NCBI GenBank assembly: GCA_035443185.1
Contig: DAORRV010000040.1
Coordinates: forward strand, 1 to 30,010
Reading direction: 5' to 3'
Source: UBA2330 sp035443185
GTDB taxonomy: Bacteria; Bacteroidota; Ignavibacteria; Tepidaquicellales; Tepidaquicellaceae
Length of the DNA: 30,010 bases
The notes below the pieces were generated by a model. The model searched no databases. It was not told the DNA's origin and was given only the letters and a program-made list of their open reading frames with translations. Below, piece by piece: positions 17,666-26,009 of this stretch. Position 1 is the stretch's first letter. Each line of letters begins with the position of its first letter. Made by a program: the position numbers and the translations under genes.

Positions 17666-18610
17666 ATGAAATCAAATAAATTATCTTTATTTGTATTACC
17701 ACTTATTTTTGTTTTAGCAATAGGAGCAATTTATTTTCAAGGTTGCTCATCTGCACAATCTACAACAGGAAAATTAGCTTTTTCTCAGCAGGATTATTTG
17801 AAAGCTGAAGAAGAATTAAAAAAAGGTTTGGCAATAGATAAAGGTGACGCTGAAGGCTGGTATATGCTCGGTTATTCACAGGTAGAAAATGGAAATTATG
17901 CAGAAGCTCAGAAATCATTTGCTCAAAGTCTAACAATTTCAAATGCTTTCAGCAGTTCAATTCAGTCATTCTGGGTTGATAAGTTTAATGCAGGTGCTAA
18001 GGATTTTAAAAATGGAATTGATGCCGAAGAAAAAAAGAATTCAGCCAGTGCAAAAACTTTTTATGAAAGTGCACTCAGAAATTTCGAAGCATCTTCAGTA
18101 ATTTTCCCGGACAGTTTGAAGTCTTATTCTGCAATTGGTGAAACTTATCTTGCATTAGGGAACACAGAAAAAGCACTCGAGGTTTTTAATGATTTAGCTG
18201 CTAAATCTACTAATCAAGAAGATGCAGAAAGAGTAGCAAAAATACTTTTTGATTCAGGTTTAAATATGATGTCATTAAATAATTTTAAGGCAGCAAGTGA
18301 AACTTTCAAAAAAGTTTTAGCTATTCCAAATTTACCAAAAACTAATGAGTTTTATGAAACATCTGCTTATAATAATGGACTGGCACTTGCTAAATTGGGA
18401 GAAGACGCAAGAGTAAAAGATGAGAACAGTAATTATAAAGAATATTTTAATGATGCTTTATTATCTTTAGAACCACTTACTTATAGTCTGTCCAAAAAAG
18501 AACTTGAAAAGCAGGTATATGAATTATTAGTTTCGGTATATGCAAATCTTGGCAGAACTGAAGAAGCTCAGGATGCATTGAATAAGAAAAATGCAATTTT
18601 AGGCAATTAA
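17666..18610 (+). CDS. TPR-repeat lipoprotein
   Basis: This is a 314-residue envelope lipoprotein. The hydrophobic signal is followed by a lipobox-like FQGC, with the acylated residue predicted as C27 and then SSAQ; there is no aspartate at +2. TPR-like helical pairs are seen from about residue 40 (SQQDYLKAEEELKKGLAI, MLGYSQVENGNYAEAQKSF) and again around 155-180 and 205-235. The ATG has an AGGAG Shine-Dalgarno at 17651-17655, a somewhat long 10 bases away, and a good promoter upstream. It is followed 11 bases later by sppA, so both envelope genes are likely co-transcribed. TPR lipoproteins often scaffold outer-membrane or cell-wall machines, but the partner is unknown here. Confidence 0.85.
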   Translation: MKSNKLSLFVLPLIFVLAIGAIYFQGCSSAQSTTGKLAFSQQDYLKAEEELKKGLAIDKGDAEGWYMLGYSQVENGNYAEAQKSFAQSLTISNAFSSSIQSFWVDKFNAGAKDFKNGIDAEEKKNSASAKTFYESALRNFEASSVIFPDSLKSYSAIGETYLALGNTEKALEVFNDLAAKSTNQEDAERVAKILFDSGLNMMSLNNFKAASETFKKVLAIPNLPKTNEFYETSAYNNGLALAKLGEDARVKDENSNYKEYFNDALLSLEPLTYSLSKKELEKQVYELLVSVYANLGRTEEAQDALNKKNAILGN

Positions 18611-18621
18611 TAATAAAAATA

Positions 18622-19575
18622 ATGGAAAACGAAAATAATCAACCTGTGAAATCTAATTCCGGAAGATGGTTTTGGGGAATATTTATTTCACTGATTGTAA
18701 TTGCAATGTTTTTCGTTGGCATTTCATTTTTATATCTTACAAAAATAATTTCAGGTTCTGACGGATCACTTGAGATCAATGGTAAAGGAAATGGAAAAAT
18801 CGCTGAAGTAAAACTAGATTTTACAATTTTTTCGTCTGAAGGAATTGTCAGACAGTTCAAAAAATACGGTGAAGACAAATCAATAAAAGCAATCATTCTT
18901 AGAATAAACACTCCAGGAGGTGGAGTTGCTGCATCTCAGGAAATTTATGAAATTGTAAAAAAAACCAGAGATTCAGGTAAACCAGTAATTGTATCTATTG
19001 CAAGTCTTGGTGCAAGTGGAGGTTATTACGCTGCCTGCGGAGGAAGTACAATTATTGCCGATGAAGGTTCACTCGTTGGAAGTATAGGAGTAATTATTCA
19101 GCTTGTAAATTATAAAGAACTTGCAGATAAGATTGGTATAAAATCTATGACAATTACCAGTGGAGAACTCAAAGACGCTGGAAATCCATTTAAGGATTTT
19201 TCAGAAAAGGACAGAACTTATTTTCAGGAAATAGTAGATGATACATTTGAACAATTCCTTGGAGTTGTATCAAAAGAAAGAAAGATCGATACAGCAGAAC
19301 TCAAGCAGTATGCAACCGGCAGAGTGTTTACCGGCAGACAGGCATTAAAGATCGGACTTATAGATTCGATTGGTACTTATGAAGATGCTATCAGAATAGC
19401 AGCAAATATGGCAGGAATTGATGGTGAACCTACTATCGTAAAAGAAAAAGAAAAATCAACTCTTATTGAAAGAATACTTGATACATTTTCTAATAATGAG
19501 TTAAGATCTATAAAAGAAGAATTAAGAAGTGAATTTATAGATCAGCCGCTTTTACAATATAAATTTGTTTATTAA
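18622..19575 (+). CDS. sppA: Signal peptide peptidase SppA (S49 serine protease)
   Basis: This membrane-anchored serine protease degrades leftover signal peptides. It is the short, single-domain form (317 residues) like Bacillus SppA, not the 67-kDa tandem E. coli form. One N-terminal membrane segment (about 13-38) anchors the catalytic domain outside the cytoplasm. The Ser-Lys dyad is S132 (LGASGGYYA) and K184 (SGELKDAGNPF). The strand motif RINTPGGGV, which shapes the substrate groove, and GRVFTGRQALKIGLID near the C-terminus are typical. It lies 11 bases after the TPR lipoprotein gene and 18 bases before the HU-like gene. Confidence 0.95.
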   Translation: MENENNQPVKSNSGRWFWGIFISLIVIAMFFVGISFLYLTKIISGSDGSLEINGKGNGKIAEVKLDFTIFSSEGIVRQFKKYGEDKSIKAIILRINTPGGGVAASQEIYEIVKKTRDSGKPVIVSIASLGASGGYYAACGGSTIIADEGSLVGSIGVIIQLVNYKELADKIGIKSMTITSGELKDAGNPFKDFSEKDRTYFQEIVDDTFEQFLGVVSKERKIDTAELKQYATGRVFTGRQALKIGLIDSIGTYEDAIRIAANMAGIDGEPTIVKEKEKSTLIERILDTFSNNELRSIKEELRSEFIDQPLLQYKFVY

Positions 19576-19582
19576 CTGTATT

Positions 19583-19588
19583 AAGGAG
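19583..19588 (+). promoter_or_regulatory. Strong ribosome binding site of the HU-like gene
   Basis: AAGGAG lies 5 bases before the ATG at 19594, consistent with the high expression expected of a nucleoid protein. Confidence 0.8.
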
Positions 19589-19593
19589 AGATT

Positions 19594-19881
19594 ATGACCA
19601 GATCTCAGATCGCTGCTGCTATATCAGGAGCTACGGGATTAAGTAAAAAGGAAACTGAAATTATTGTTGAAGGATTTATTAGTTGTGTTATTGATTCTTT
19701 AAAACGAAATGAATCTGTTGAGATAAGAGGTTTTGGAACGTTTAAGAATAACATGAAACATCCGAGGATTGCAAGAAATCCAAAGACAGGCGAGAAAATT
19801 TCATTAGGAAAAAGATATATTCCAATGTTTAAAGTATCTAAAGATTTTAAGAAAGTTGTTCAGGAATCACTTGTAAAATAA
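19594..19881 (+). CDS. HU/IHF-family DNA-binding protein
   Basis: This is a 95-residue nucleoid-associated protein that bends and compacts DNA as a dimer. The N-terminal helical dimer region (about 1-45) is followed by the family signature EIRGFGTFKNN, and then the DNA-gripping beta arm with the conserved RNPKTGE including the intercalating proline. The C-terminal strand/helix IPMFKVSKDFKKVV is also typical. Whether it is an HU homodimer or an IHF-like subunit cannot be told from sequence. It has a strong Shine-Dalgarno, follows sppA by 18 bases, and is followed 56 bases later by the ribosomal mini-gene, with a single terminator at 20050-20081. Confidence 0.95.
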   Translation: MTRSQIAAAISGATGLSKKETEIIVEGFISCVIDSLKRNESVEIRGFGTFKNNMKHPRIARNPKTGEKISLGKRYIPMFKVSKDFKKVVQESLVK

Positions 19882-19937
19882 TATTTTAATTAGAATTTTT
19901 ATTTAACAACTATACACAAGAAAGGAATAAATTAACT

Positions 19938-20033
19938 ATGCCTTGCGGAAAAAAAAGAAAACGTCATAAAATGGCGACGCACAAAAGGAAAAAAAGACTT
20001 AGAAAAAACAGACACAAAAAGAAAATTAGATAG
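19938..20033 (+). CDS. AURKAIP1/COX24-domain ribosomal mini-protein (mS38/bS22-like), 31 residues
   Basis: This is a tiny gene of 31 codons plus TAG. The product begins MPCGKKRKRHKMATHKRKK and has 18 Lys/Arg and 3 His in 31 residues, as expected of a protein buried in ribosomal RNA. Its sequence matches the conserved Bacteroidota mini-protein annotated as AURKAIP1/COX24 domain, which is homologous to the C-terminus of mitochondrial mS38 and to the actinobacterial bS22 of the small subunit (recalled family knowledge). An AAAGGA Shine-Dalgarno at 19921-19926 lies 11 bases before the ATG. The gene directly precedes a strong terminator and follows the HU-like gene. The length, composition and conserved start motif make this a real gene despite its size. 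C3 replaces the serine I recall at this position. Confidence 0.88.
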   Translation: MPCGKKRKRHKMATHKRKKRLRKNRHKKKIR

Positions 20034-20049
20034 ATATAAAGTTTTTTTC

Positions 20050-20081
20050 ATGCCGTCAGAATTTATCTGACGGCATTTTTT
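20050..20081 (+). terminator. Strong rho-independent terminator ending the HU/mini-ribosomal-protein operon
   Basis: ATGCCGTCAGA (20050-20060) and TCTGACGGCAT (20066-20076) form a perfect 11-base-pair stem with a 5-base loop, followed by a T-run to 20081. The tail works only for plus-strand transcripts. It touches the stop codon of convergent gltX, whose message would also carry the hairpin at its 3' end. Confidence 0.93.
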
Positions 20082-21528
20082 ATCTGATCCAATCCGTTAA
20101 AAATCTTACTACTTTTTCTTTACCAAGGATTTCGACTATAGAAGGCAGATCAGGTCCGTTCTCGCTTCCTGTCAAAGCAACTCTGACAGGTTTAAACAAT
20201 AACTTTCCTTTTACACCTGTTACATTCTGTACTTCACTTATCTTTTCTTTATAAACTTCAGCTGTAAGTTCATCAATATTTTTGAACTGATCTGTCAACT
20301 CTTTAAAAACTGTAACTGAAGTATCAGCGGTTAGAATTTTTTCCAGCTCAGGATCTTCAATTATAATTTTATCCTGTGTAAATATTTTTGTATGTTCAGG
20401 AATTTCATCAAGCTTATTCAAATATACTCTTATAGCTAACAATATTTTTTTCGCATGTTCTTTATCTGCTAAGTCCACACCTGTATCTTTAAAATAGGGG
20501 ATAGATAGTTCAAATAATTTATCCGGATCATAATCTTTTATATAAGAATTATTCATCCAGTTAAGTTTATCAATATTGAATACTGCTCCTGAAGACTGTA
20601 CTTTCTCTAATGAAAATTTATCTACGAGCTGCTCCATAGAAAAAAATTCATTTTCTTCTCCTTCTCCCGGATTCCATCCAAGCATTGCAATAAAGTTGAT
20701 CAATGCTTCTTTTAAATATCCCTTTTTTAAAAAATCTTCAACTGCGACATCTCCCTGTCTCTTGCTGAGTTTTGATTTATCAGGATTCAGTATCAGCGGA
20801 ACATGCACCATTGCCGGTACTTCCCATCCAAGAGCTTTGTAGATTAAAATGTGTTTCGGTACTGAAGTAACCCATTCTTCACCTCTGATAATATGTGTGA
20901 TTCCCATAAGATGGTCGTCCACTACATTAGCAAGATGATATGTCGGAAAGCCGTCTGATTTTAAAAGTATCTGATCATCGATAATATTGGTTTCAATTTT
21001 TATATTTCCTTTTATTACATCATTAAATCTGACTTCTTCGTCACGTGGAACTTTCAGTCTGATCACATAAGGCATTCCTTTATCAAGATTAGCTTTTACT
21101 TCTTCATCAGTAAGATCACGCGCTCTGCCGTCATACATAGTCTGTCTGCCTTCGAGCTGCTGCATCTTTCTCATTTCATCAAGCTCTTCAGAAGTTTCAA
21201 AAGCATAGTAAGCTGCCTTTTTTTCTAAAAGTTCATCGCAGTATTTTTTATAAATTTCTAATCTTTCTGATTGGAAATATGGTCCTGCTTCACCGTCTTT
21301 ACCCGGACCCTCATCAAAATCTATTCCAAGAAGTGCAAGTGAATCTACAAGATTTTCTACTGCACCTTCGACCTTTCTTGTCTGATCTGTATCTTCTATT
21401 CTTAAAATATTTTTGCCATTCTGATTGCGCGCATAGAGATAATTAAAAAGTGCAGTCCTTACAGAGCCAATATGTACATAACCTGTAGGGGATGGAGCAA
21501 ATCTAACTCTTACATTATTATTATTCAT
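20080..21528 (-). CDS. gltX: Glutamate--tRNA ligase
   Basis: This is a class I aminoacyl-tRNA synthetase that charges tRNA(Glu) in the cytoplasm. It has 482 residues, normal for the bacterial enzyme. The Rossmann-fold signatures are present: FAPSPTGYVHIGSVR at 10-24 (HIGH motif as YVHIG, 17-21) and KLSKR at 253-257 (KMSKS loop). IIRGEEW and the helical C-terminal anticodon-binding region (about 320-482) are as expected. Whether it is discriminating or also misacylates tRNA(Gln) cannot be decided here; no gatCAB genes are in the window. rsmI ends 6 bases upstream on the same strand, so the two are probably co-transcribed. The end of the gene abuts the convergent terminator. Confidence 0.97.
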   Translation of the reverse strand: MNNNNVRVRFAPSPTGYVHIGSVRTALFNYLYARNQNGKNILRIEDTDQTRKVEGAVENLVDSLALLGIDFDEGPGKDGEAGPYFQSERLEIYKKYCDELLEKKAAYYAFETSEELDEMRKMQQLEGRQTMYDGRARDLTDEEVKANLDKGMPYVIRLKVPRDEEVRFNDVIKGNIKIETNIIDDQILLKSDGFPTYHLANVVDDHLMGITHIIRGEEWVTSVPKHILIYKALGWEVPAMVHVPLILNPDKSKLSKRQGDVAVEDFLKKGYLKEALINFIAMLGWNPGEGEENEFFSMEQLVDKFSLEKVQSSGAVFNIDKLNWMNNSYIKDYDPDKLFELSIPYFKDTGVDLADKEHAKKILLAIRVYLNKLDEIPEHTKIFTQDKIIIEDPELEKILTADTSVTVFKELTDQFKNIDELTAEVYKEKISEVQNVTGVKGKLLFKPVRVALTGSENGPDLPSIVEILGKEKVVRFLTDWIR

Positions 21529-21534
21529 TAAATT

Positions 21535-22263
21535 TTATTTACTGTTATTTACTATAATTACAAATTCACCTTTTGTTTTAAATTGTTTAGAAAGTACATC
21601 TTTCACTCTGCCTCTGATGGTCTGTTCAAATTTTTTCGTAAGTTCACGGCATACAGCTATTTCTTTATTTCCAAGATGATCATGAATTTCATTCAATGCT
21701 TTATAAATTCTGAACGGAGATTCGAAAATGATCAGCGTCATTTTTATTTCTGATAATTCTTTTAATGCAGTCTGTCTTCCTTTCTTGTGCGGTAGAAATC
21801 CCTGAAAATAAAATTTACCTGTTGGTATTCCGGATAATACAAGTGAATGTATCAGCGAGCTGCAGCCGGGTACAGAATAAATTTCAATATTTTCTTCTAT
21901 ACATTTTGAAACAAGTAAATTACCAGGATCAGAAATACCGGGTGTACCTGCATCTGAAACCAATGCAACAGTTTTACCGCTTTTTATTTCATCAATGATA
22001 AATTCAGATTTACTTGATTCCACATGTGAATAATAGCTAACTGTCTTATTTCTAATTCCATATTGAGTCAGCAGGAAATTTGTTTTCCTTGTATCTTCAC
22101 AAGCTATAAAGTCAGCATTTTCCAGTATTTGAATTGCCCGAAAAGAAATGTCCTCTATATTTCCGATTGGGGTAGAAACAAGATACAAAACTCCTTTGTG
22201 AAAATTCTGTAAATCAAATTTTTCTTTGAAATTATTGTAAACGGCTGATAGTCTTTCGTTCAA
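21535..22263 (-). CDS. rsmI: 16S rRNA 2'-O-methyltransferase RsmI (C1402)
   Basis: This SAM-dependent tetrapyrrole-methylase-fold enzyme 2'-O-methylates C1402 of 16S rRNA. The signatures YLVSTPIGNIEDISFRA, ACEDTRKT, LVSDAGTPGISDPG, FYFQGFLP and IIFESPFRI are all present and in order. The open frame permits only non-ATG starts: a TTG at 22263 gives 242 residues with about 26 ahead of the conserved YLVSTPIGN. An internal TTG at about residue 27 directly precedes that motif. The upstream in-frame TAG at 22267-22269 excludes a longer form. It is divergent from rlmB, so two rRNA 2'-O-methyltransferase genes share a 92-base promoter region. Confidence 0.93.
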   Translation of the reverse strand: MNERLSAVYNNFKEKFDLQNFHKGVLYLVSTPIGNIEDISFRAIQILENADFIACEDTRKTNFLLTQYGIRNKTVSYYSHVESSKSEFIIDEIKSGKTVALVSDAGTPGISDPGNLLVSKCIEENIEIYSVPGCSSLIHSLVLSGIPTGKFYFQGFLPHKKGRQTALKELSEIKMTLIIFESPFRIYKALNEIHDHLGNKEIAVCRELTKKFEQTIRGRVKDVLSKQFKTKGEFVIIVNNSK

Positions 22264-22280
22264 ATACTATGAATAATAAT

Positions 22281-22308
22281 TTGCTGATATATTACGGTAT
22301 ATTATAAT
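22281..22308 (+). promoter_or_regulatory. Candidate sigma-70-type promoter for rlmB
   Basis: TTGCTG (22281-22286) and TATAAT (22303-22308) are 16 bases apart and lie 47 bases before the rlmB start, in the rsmI-rlmB divergent region. The -35 match is poor and the region is very AT-rich, so chance is likely enough to keep this tentative. Confidence 0.35.
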
Positions 22309-22355
22309 TATATTTAAAATACTTAATTAAAAAACCATTTTAAATTTATATATAA

Positions 22356-23102
22356 ATGTTAGTTATCGGTAAAAATCCAGTACTCGAAACTCTGAAATCT
22401 AATCCTGATGCTTTTAACAAAATAGTACTTTTGAAAAAGTTAAAGCCTGAAAATAAACTGAAGAGCATAGTAACAATTGCAGAAAAAGAAAAAATAAATG
22501 TAGTCTATTTAAACTATACAGACTTTAAAAAATTCTTTGATAATAAAAGCAAAGATGAAGGCGTAGATCAGGGAGTTATCGGTTTTATAAAAGATTATCA
22601 GTATGTACCGATCAGAGAAATGGTAGAGGCAAATAAGAAAATAACAAATCCTCTTATACTTGTCCTCGACAGTATCACAGATCCTCATAATCTCGGTGCT
22701 ATCGCAAGGTCAGCAGTATGTCTTGGTGCAGACGGGATTGTCATCCCACGTCATAATGCAGCAGAAGTAAATCATACTGTATTGAAAACATCTTCGGGAG
22801 CAGTAAATTATATAAGCATTGCTAAAGAAACTAACTTATCAAATACACTTCTTTTCTTAAAGAACAACGGTTATTGGATCGCAGGTACTGATCTGAATTC
22901 ATCCAAATCAATCTTTGAAACTGATCTGAAACTTCCTTTGGCATTGGTAATAGGAAGCGAAGGTTCAGGTATCAGAAAAAATTTACTTGACAAATGTGAT
23001 TTAAAAATCAGAATCCCGATGGCTGGTAAGATCGATTCACTTAATGCATCTGTATCGGCGGGAGTTTTTCTTTATGAAATTTTCAGACAGAAAAATTCAT
23101 GA
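22356..23102 (+). CDS. rlmB: TrmH-family rRNA 2'-O-methyltransferase RlmB (23S G2251)
   Basis: This SPOUT-superfamily (alpha/beta knot) enzyme is expected to 2'-O-methylate G2251 of 23S rRNA. The short N-terminal substrate-binding domain (about 1-75, starting with VIGKNPVLETLK) is the RlmB/TrmH type. The three knot motifs are clear: SITDPHNLGAIARSA (106-120, with N112 and R118), VIGSEGSGIR (198-207, with E202) and IPMAGKIDSLNASVSAG (220-236). At 248 residues it has the usual length. The gene is divergent from rsmI. Its last codons overlap the end of the convergent response-regulator gene by 6 bases at a TCATGA palindrome. Assignment to RlmB over other TrmH-family members rests on the N-terminal domain and overall similarity. 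Confidence 0.93.
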   Translation: MLVIGKNPVLETLKSNPDAFNKIVLLKKLKPENKLKSIVTIAEKEKINVVYLNYTDFKKFFDNKSKDEGVDQGVIGFIKDYQYVPIREMVEANKKITNPLILVLDSITDPHNLGAIARSAVCLGADGIVIPRHNAAEVNHTVLKTSSGAVNYISIAKETNLSNTLLFLKNNGYWIAGTDLNSSKSIFETDLKLPLALVIGSEGSGIRKNLLDKCDLKIRIPMAGKIDSLNASVSAGVFLYEIFRQKNS

Positions 23103-24458
23103 TCCGCTTGTTCTTTTTTTAGGGGTTGGTATTTCATATTTTGTCAGAAGCTTATATAGATGACTTCGCTGAATCTTTAGTGCATCTGCAGTCTGCGAAA
23201 TATTGTATTTATAATCATTCAGCATTTTCAAAAGAAATATTTTTTCAGATTCGTTCTGAAAGTCATTAAGTGTCATGTTTTTATTAAACAGCTCGCTGAA
23301 TTCTTTTAAATGTCTGCTGCCAGGAATTTCAATGTCTTCATATTCAATTACTTTTTTATCAACAGAGATAATAAGTCTTTCGACAATATTTTTTAACTCT
23401 CTGACATTACCTGCCCATCTTAACGAAAGGAACAGATCTATAGCACTCTTACTAAAACTCTTTAGAGGAATATTATTTTCGTCACAGAATTTTTTTGCGA
23501 AATATTCAGTGAGTTCTTTTATATCTTCAGGTATTTCTCTCAGAGCAGGAAGTTCAATTCTGAATACATTAATTCTATGATAAAAATCCTCACGCAGATT
23601 ATTACTTTTTACCTCTTCCAGAAGATCTTTATTTGAGGCAAAAATAAATCTGGCATTTAAATGAATTTCAATGTTGGTTCCTATTCGGGTGATCTTATTT
23701 GTCTCGATCACTTTCAAAAGCTTTGACTGTACCTCTTCGGATAGATTTGATATTTCATCTAAAAAAATTGTCCCGCCTTCAGCAAGTTCAAATTTACCCT
23801 TAACAAAATTACCATCTTCAATTCCTCCGAATAATTCCAGATCAATTTTCTCTTCAGAAAGATTTGCGCTGCTGATCTCAATAAATGGTTTATCCGATTT
23901 ATCGGAATATAAATGAATCAGCTTTGCTGCAAGTTCTTTGCCGGTACCACTTTCACCTGTAATTAAAAGATTGGAATTAACTGCTGAAAATTTTCTTATC
24001 AGTTCAAGTGCATTCTTTATTTTTTCACTTTGACCCACAATTTTATAAATTTCAATCAATTCTTTTCTTATCCGTATTAATTCTTCACGGGATTTTTTAA
24101 AATCAATTGCATTTTTTATAATGAGTTTCAATTCATAAAGATCAGGTAAAGGTTTCTGTAAAAAATTATAAGCTCCTTTTCTGATAGCTTCTACTGCGGT
24201 TTCTATTGTTCCGTGTCCGGATATCATGATCACAACATGACGGTTATTGATCTCGGTAATTTTCTCAAGTACTTCCAGACCGTCCATCTTTGGCATTTTT
24301 ATATCAAGAAGTATAAGGTCGTAGTCAGATTTTTTAACTTTTTTTATTGCCTCTTCGCCTGACTGACATCCTTCAGTTTCATAACCTTCAGATTCAAGTA
24401 TCATTGAAATACTGTCTATGATGCTTTGTTCGTCGTCTATAATTAAAATCTTATCCAT
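23097..24458 (-). CDS. NtrC-family response regulator (REC-AAA+-Fis HTH) lacking a canonical GAFTGA loop
   Basis: This is a 453-residue two-component transcription factor. The receiver domain (1-120) has the acidic pair D8/D9, phospho-acceptor D52 and K102. The AAA+ domain (about 140-370) has Walker A GESGTGKE (168-175), Walker B GGTIFLDEIS and the sensor/arginine region LREDFYHRINVF. The C-terminal Fis-type helix-turn-helix (about 405-445) is ISQTADALKIQRSHLYKLL. Between ELFG and FELAEGG, canonical regulators have about 16 residues including GAFTGA; here there are only 11 (GIEDGNFVKGK), so the sigma-54-contacting loop is shortened and altered. It may therefore act without sigma-54 or be a repressor. 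No sensor kinase is adjacent. A CrtI-like gene ends 18 bases upstream, so they may be co-transcribed. Confidence 0.93.
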   Translation of the reverse strand: MDKILIIDDEQSIIDSISMILESEGYETEGCQSGEEAIKKVKKSDYDLILLDIKMPKMDGLEVLEKITEINNRHVVIMISGHGTIETAVEAIRKGAYNFLQKPLPDLYELKLIIKNAIDFKKSREELIRIRKELIEIYKIVGQSEKIKNALELIRKFSAVNSNLLITGESGTGKELAAKLIHLYSDKSDKPFIEISSANLSEEKIDLELFGGIEDGNFVKGKFELAEGGTIFLDEISNLSEEVQSKLLKVIETNKITRIGTNIEIHLNARFIFASNKDLLEEVKSNNLREDFYHRINVFRIELPALREIPEDIKELTEYFAKKFCDENNIPLKSFSKSAIDLFLSLRWAGNVRELKNIVERLIISVDKKVIEYEDIEIPGSRHLKEFSELFNKNMTLNDFQNESEKIFLLKMLNDYKYNISQTADALKIQRSHLYKLLTKYEIPTPKKRTSGS

Positions 24459-24476
24459 TTATTTGATCAGTTTAAA

Positions 24477-25961
24477 TTATTGATTTGAATATTTATAATC
24501 TGAATATATCATCTCAGATACGATCTTTCCTGAAAGGAAACATAAAGGAACTCCGCCTCCCGGATGAGTATTGCCTCCTGTAAAAAATAAATTTTCATAA
24601 TAGTCTGATCTGTTCTTAGGTCTGCGAAACATAGTCATAAGTGAATTTGAAGATAATCCATATATAGATCCGAATTCTGATCCATACATATTCATCATAT
24701 CTTCAGGAGTTATTATTTTAAATAATTTAATTTTTTCTCTGAGATCATCTTTAATGATATTAAATGAATTTATTTTATTTATGATCTTATCAAAGTATTC
24801 AAATTTATGTTTTTCATTCCAGCTAAACTTATCAGTTACTACTGGTGCGTTCACATATACAATCCAGTTTTCCATTCCTTCGGGTGCATCTTCCTTATGC
24901 ACTTTTTTAGATATAGAAATATAAACAGTCATATCTTCAGCCGGTAATTTTTTTTCAAAAATATCAATGAATTCATTTTCATAATTATCTGAAAATAAAA
25001 TATTATGCTGAGAAAGATTTTCTGAAACACCATCAAAACCCATTATTGCAATGAAGCCTGAATTTGACCAGTCAGAAGATTTGAAATATTCTTTACCTGC
25101 AAGTTTTCTGTTGTTAGTAAAATTAGAAACTATCAGATCGAAATCTATAACTTCCGACATTTCATTGTCACCGATTTCGAAAAAGCATTTATTTATTTTA
25201 AATGATGAAAACTCAATATCTTTGAGCCGCTGTCCGTAATTAATTTTAATATTATATTCAGTGCACAATCTTACAAGGGCTTTTGCAATTTTATAAATTC
25301 CTCCATCTACATAACATGTCCCAAATTTGAATTCTATATATGGAATTATGGAAAATATCTGAGGAGACAGGTAAGGGGATGAACCGTTAAAAGTAGAGTA
25401 TCTGTCAAAAAGCTGCTGCAGTTTAGGATCAGTAAAAAATTTATTTGAAAGATCGTTTATTGATTTTCCTGAAAAGAATTTATTTATATTTTTTATTCCT
25501 TTTACATTCAAAAAATTCTTTATCTTAAATTCACTTTCAAGAATGTTTTTCTCAGAAATATCAAAGAAGAACTCAGCGTATTCGAGGTAATCTTTAAAGC
25601 CGTTATATTCATTTTTTCCAAAGACAGATATGATCTCTTCCTTTATGCTTTCTGAATCTGTGTAGGCATTAAATATTGTATTATCCTTCCAGAAATATCT
25701 GCACGAATTTACGAGAGGAATCAGTTTAAAATAATCATCAATATTTTTTCCGATATCATTAAAAAAATCCCGAAAGACATAAGGCATCGAAAGAATAGAC
25801 GGTCCTGTATCAAATCTGAATCCGGATTCAAAATATTCTCCCATTTTCCCGCCGGCGGAAATATTTTTTTCATAGATCTCTACTTCATAGCCCATATGAG
25901 CCAGTCTAATAGCCGTTACCATTCCGCCAATACCTGCACCGCAAACAATTATTTTATCCAT
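24477..25961 (-). CDS. CrtI-family FAD-dependent carotenoid desaturase/oxidoreductase
   Basis: This 494-residue flavoprotein is of the phytoene-desaturase family. It has the dinucleotide-binding motif GAGIGG (8-13) followed by the E-rich strand EIYEKN, GGKMGEYFESGFRFDTGPS near 37-55, and the C-terminal family signature GGNTHPGGGVPL about 25 residues from the end. Family members act at the membrane on C30 or C40 polyenes (CrtI, CrtN, CrtD, CrtO-like ketolases). Which reaction this one performs cannot be decided, and no phytoene synthase, cyclase or other carotenoid gene is in the window. It sits 48 bases after mutS2 and 18 bases before the response-regulator gene, all on one strand, an unusual place for a pigment gene. 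Confidence 0.88.
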   Translation of the reverse strand: MDKIIVCGAGIGGMVTAIRLAHMGYEVEIYEKNISAGGKMGEYFESGFRFDTGPSILSMPYVFRDFFNDIGKNIDDYFKLIPLVNSCRYFWKDNTIFNAYTDSESIKEEIISVFGKNEYNGFKDYLEYAEFFFDISEKNILESEFKIKNFLNVKGIKNINKFFSGKSINDLSNKFFTDPKLQQLFDRYSTFNGSSPYLSPQIFSIIPYIEFKFGTCYVDGGIYKIAKALVRLCTEYNIKINYGQRLKDIEFSSFKINKCFFEIGDNEMSEVIDFDLIVSNFTNNRKLAGKEYFKSSDWSNSGFIAIMGFDGVSENLSQHNILFSDNYENEFIDIFEKKLPAEDMTVYISISKKVHKEDAPEGMENWIVYVNAPVVTDKFSWNEKHKFEYFDKIINKINSFNIIKDDLREKIKLFKIITPEDMMNMYGSEFGSIYGLSSNSLMTMFRRPKNRSDYYENLFFTGGNTHPGGGVPLCFLSGKIVSEMIYSDYKYSNQ

Positions 25962-26009
25962 ATAATCTTAAATAAAATTAAAGATAATTTAAATTTGATA
26001 ATTAACATT

